A stretch of DNA of 7,793 nt from Gammaproteobacteria bacterium (lineage in GTDB: Bacteria > Pseudomonadota > Gammaproteobacteria > SZUA-229), in the NCBI GenBank assembly GCA_030641945.1, contig DAOWLL010000063.1:1-7793 (forward strand), given 5' to 3'. Each line of letters opens with the position of its first letter. Position 1 is the first letter of the stretch. Below the pieces are notes generated by a model that worked only from the letters and a program-made list of their open reading frames with translations, did not search any database and had not been told where the DNA came from. A program made the translations under genes and the position numbers. Below are positions 6,693 through 7,793 of the stretch, in pieces.

Positions 6693-7792
6693 TATTGGAA
6701 TATATTCTTTAACCAGTCCAGTGGCGACCTGGCTTCACAGCCCGAATACTCATCCGGCTCTGAGCCCTTGATATACGGCAATTCTACCGCATTTTCGCAG
6801 TGCTTATCGCTGCGCAAACCGGTAGGCTGGTCAATCCAGACCATGTTTATTTCTTCCGGCAGCTCGAGCTTAATCGAATTGGCTGATATACCCTTGAAGA
6901 TGCGTTTCCACACGCGCATGGCACCGCTTGAACCCGTCAAACCTGTGCTGCGGTGATCATCAAAACCAAGCCATACCACAGCCACTTTATCGCGAGTAAA
7001 GCCTGCAAACCAGCTGTCATACAGGTTATCTGATGTGCCCGTTTTGCCTGCAACCTCAAGATCCAGCGCCTGCGACAGGCCTTTTGCGGTTCCCGAATGC
7101 GTTACCCGGTTTAGTACAAAGTTTATCAAGGCTATGCCTGCCGGATCAGTCTCGCGTTTAACATCAAGCTGGTATCGCTTCAGCGGTGCGCCATGACTGT
7201 CCAGTACGGCACGAACACTGCGCAGGGGACTATGGAATCCGTTGGCTGCAAATGTTTGATAGATAGATGCTATTTCAAACGGCGACATATCAATTGCGCC
7301 CAATGTTATAGACGGGTATGGCGGCAGTATTTTATTACTGCCCAGTTGCCGCAGGGTGTCGCTGATATTCGACAAGCCGAGTTCAAGCCCCAGCCTCGCG
7401 GCTGGTATGTTGTACGATTTCAACAAGGCCTCGTACATAATGACATCACCATGATATTCCTTATCGTAATTTTCAGGTTCCCATATTTTTTTATCTTCAC
7501 CTTCAACTCGCAAGTGGGTATCAGACAGCAGTGAACCCAATGTATATTTTTCTTTGTGCTTGACTGCCGTCAGATATATCACGGGTTTCATCAGCGAGCC
7601 GATATGCCGCTGTGCATCCAGTGCTCGATTGAAACCGGCAAAAGAAGGATTTCTGTCGCCAACAATTGCCAGCACTTCTCCACTGTCCGATGATGCAACG
7701 ACAGCGGCCGCCTGCAGCTCATCTGATTGCCAGTCGAGTGTTGGTACTGTAGAACGGATCGACTGTTCAGTGACCTGCTGAATATAGGGATC
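6692..7792 (-). CDS. mrcB: Penicillin-binding protein 1B, C-terminal transpeptidase part (5' end outside window)
   Basis: PBP1b is a bifunctional inner-membrane murein synthase that polymerises glycan strands and cross-links peptides in the periplasm. The reading frame stays open to the window end (first full codon at 7792), so 366 C-terminal residues are visible and the transmembrane, UB2H and glycosyltransferase parts lie outside. A GTG at 7675 is an internal valine codon and not the start. The transpeptidase motifs are complete: SLMK with the catalytic serine at visible residue 66 (about base 7597), SYN at 126-128, and KTGT at 250-253 followed by DSWFAGF. The stop TAA shares one base with the ATG of the LpoP-like gene (TAATG). 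Class A identity is clear. The choice of PBP1b over PBP1a rests on the IGSLMKP context and the lipoprotein neighbour. Confidence 0.92.
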   Translation of the reverse strand, partial: DPYIQQVTEQSIRSTVPTLDWQSDELQAAAVVASSDSGEVLAIVGDRNPSFAGFNRALDAQRHIGSLMKPVIYLTAVKHKEKYTLGSLLSDTHLRVEGEDKKIWEPENYDKEYHGDVIMYEALLKSYNIPAARLGLELGLSNISDTLRQLGSNKILPPYPSITLGAIDMSPFEIASIYQTFAANGFHSPLRSVRAVLDSHGAPLKRYQLDVKRETDPAGIALINFVLNRVTHSGTAKGLSQALDLEVAGKTGTSDNLYDSWFAGFTRDKVAVVWLGFDDHRSTGLTGSSGAMRVWKRIFKGISANSIKLELPEEINMVWIDQPTGLRSDKHCENAVELPYIKGSEPDEYSGCEARSPLDWLKNIFQ

Positions 7793-7793
7793 C

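Noticed and set aside
6692..7675. PBP gene starting at GTG 7675
   Set aside because: The frame is open upstream to the window end and encodes typical transpeptidase sequence, so GTG is an internal valine codon.

Overview
The window looks like part of a gammaproteobacterial chromosome with moderate GC content. The evidence is the gene content and order: a PBP1b-type murein synthase with a TPR lipoprotein like Pseudomonas LpoP, a YoaA-type iron-sulfur helicase directly upstream of tsaB (the same neighbours as in Escherichia coli), and prfB followed by lysS (an operon in E. coli). The species cannot be named from the sequence.

All complete genes lie on the minus strand and are transcribed from high to low coordinates. 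From upstream to downstream they are mrcB/ponB (truncated by the window end, 6692-7792), an lpoP-like lipoprotein gene (6210-6692), yoaA (4231-6195), tsaB (3548-4234), prfB (2376-3471, read through a programmed +1 frameshift), a small GIY-YIG nuclease gene (2009-2314) and lysS (396-1928). The first four are tightly packed (TAATG overlap, 14-nt gap, ATGA overlap) and probably form one operon covering murein synthesis, DNA repair and tRNA t6A modification. After a 76-nt gap, prfB and lysS form a translation module.

The most unusual features are in the lower-coordinate third. First, the prfB-lysS pair is split by a unit of about 350 bp. It consists of the GIY-YIG gene bracketed by two 27-bp inverted copies of a palindromic repeat that differ at one base, with a third, expanded copy next to it. 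One copy supplies the nuclease's C-terminal tail and stop codon. A 7-bp direct repeat flanks the whole block, and removing the block would restore a 25-nt prfB-lysS spacing. This resembles a small nuclease-linked repeat element, though that is inference.

Second, the first 162 bases are a perfect reverse complement of 354-515, so the last 39 codons of lysS appear twice in opposite orientations around a 191-nt spacer made of repeat fragments. The identity runs to the first base of the window, so this is either a fold-back assembly or amplification artefact at a contig end, or a very recent inverted duplication.

The remaining genes are ordinary housekeeping genes with intact motifs. No tRNA, rRNA or CRISPR array was seen.
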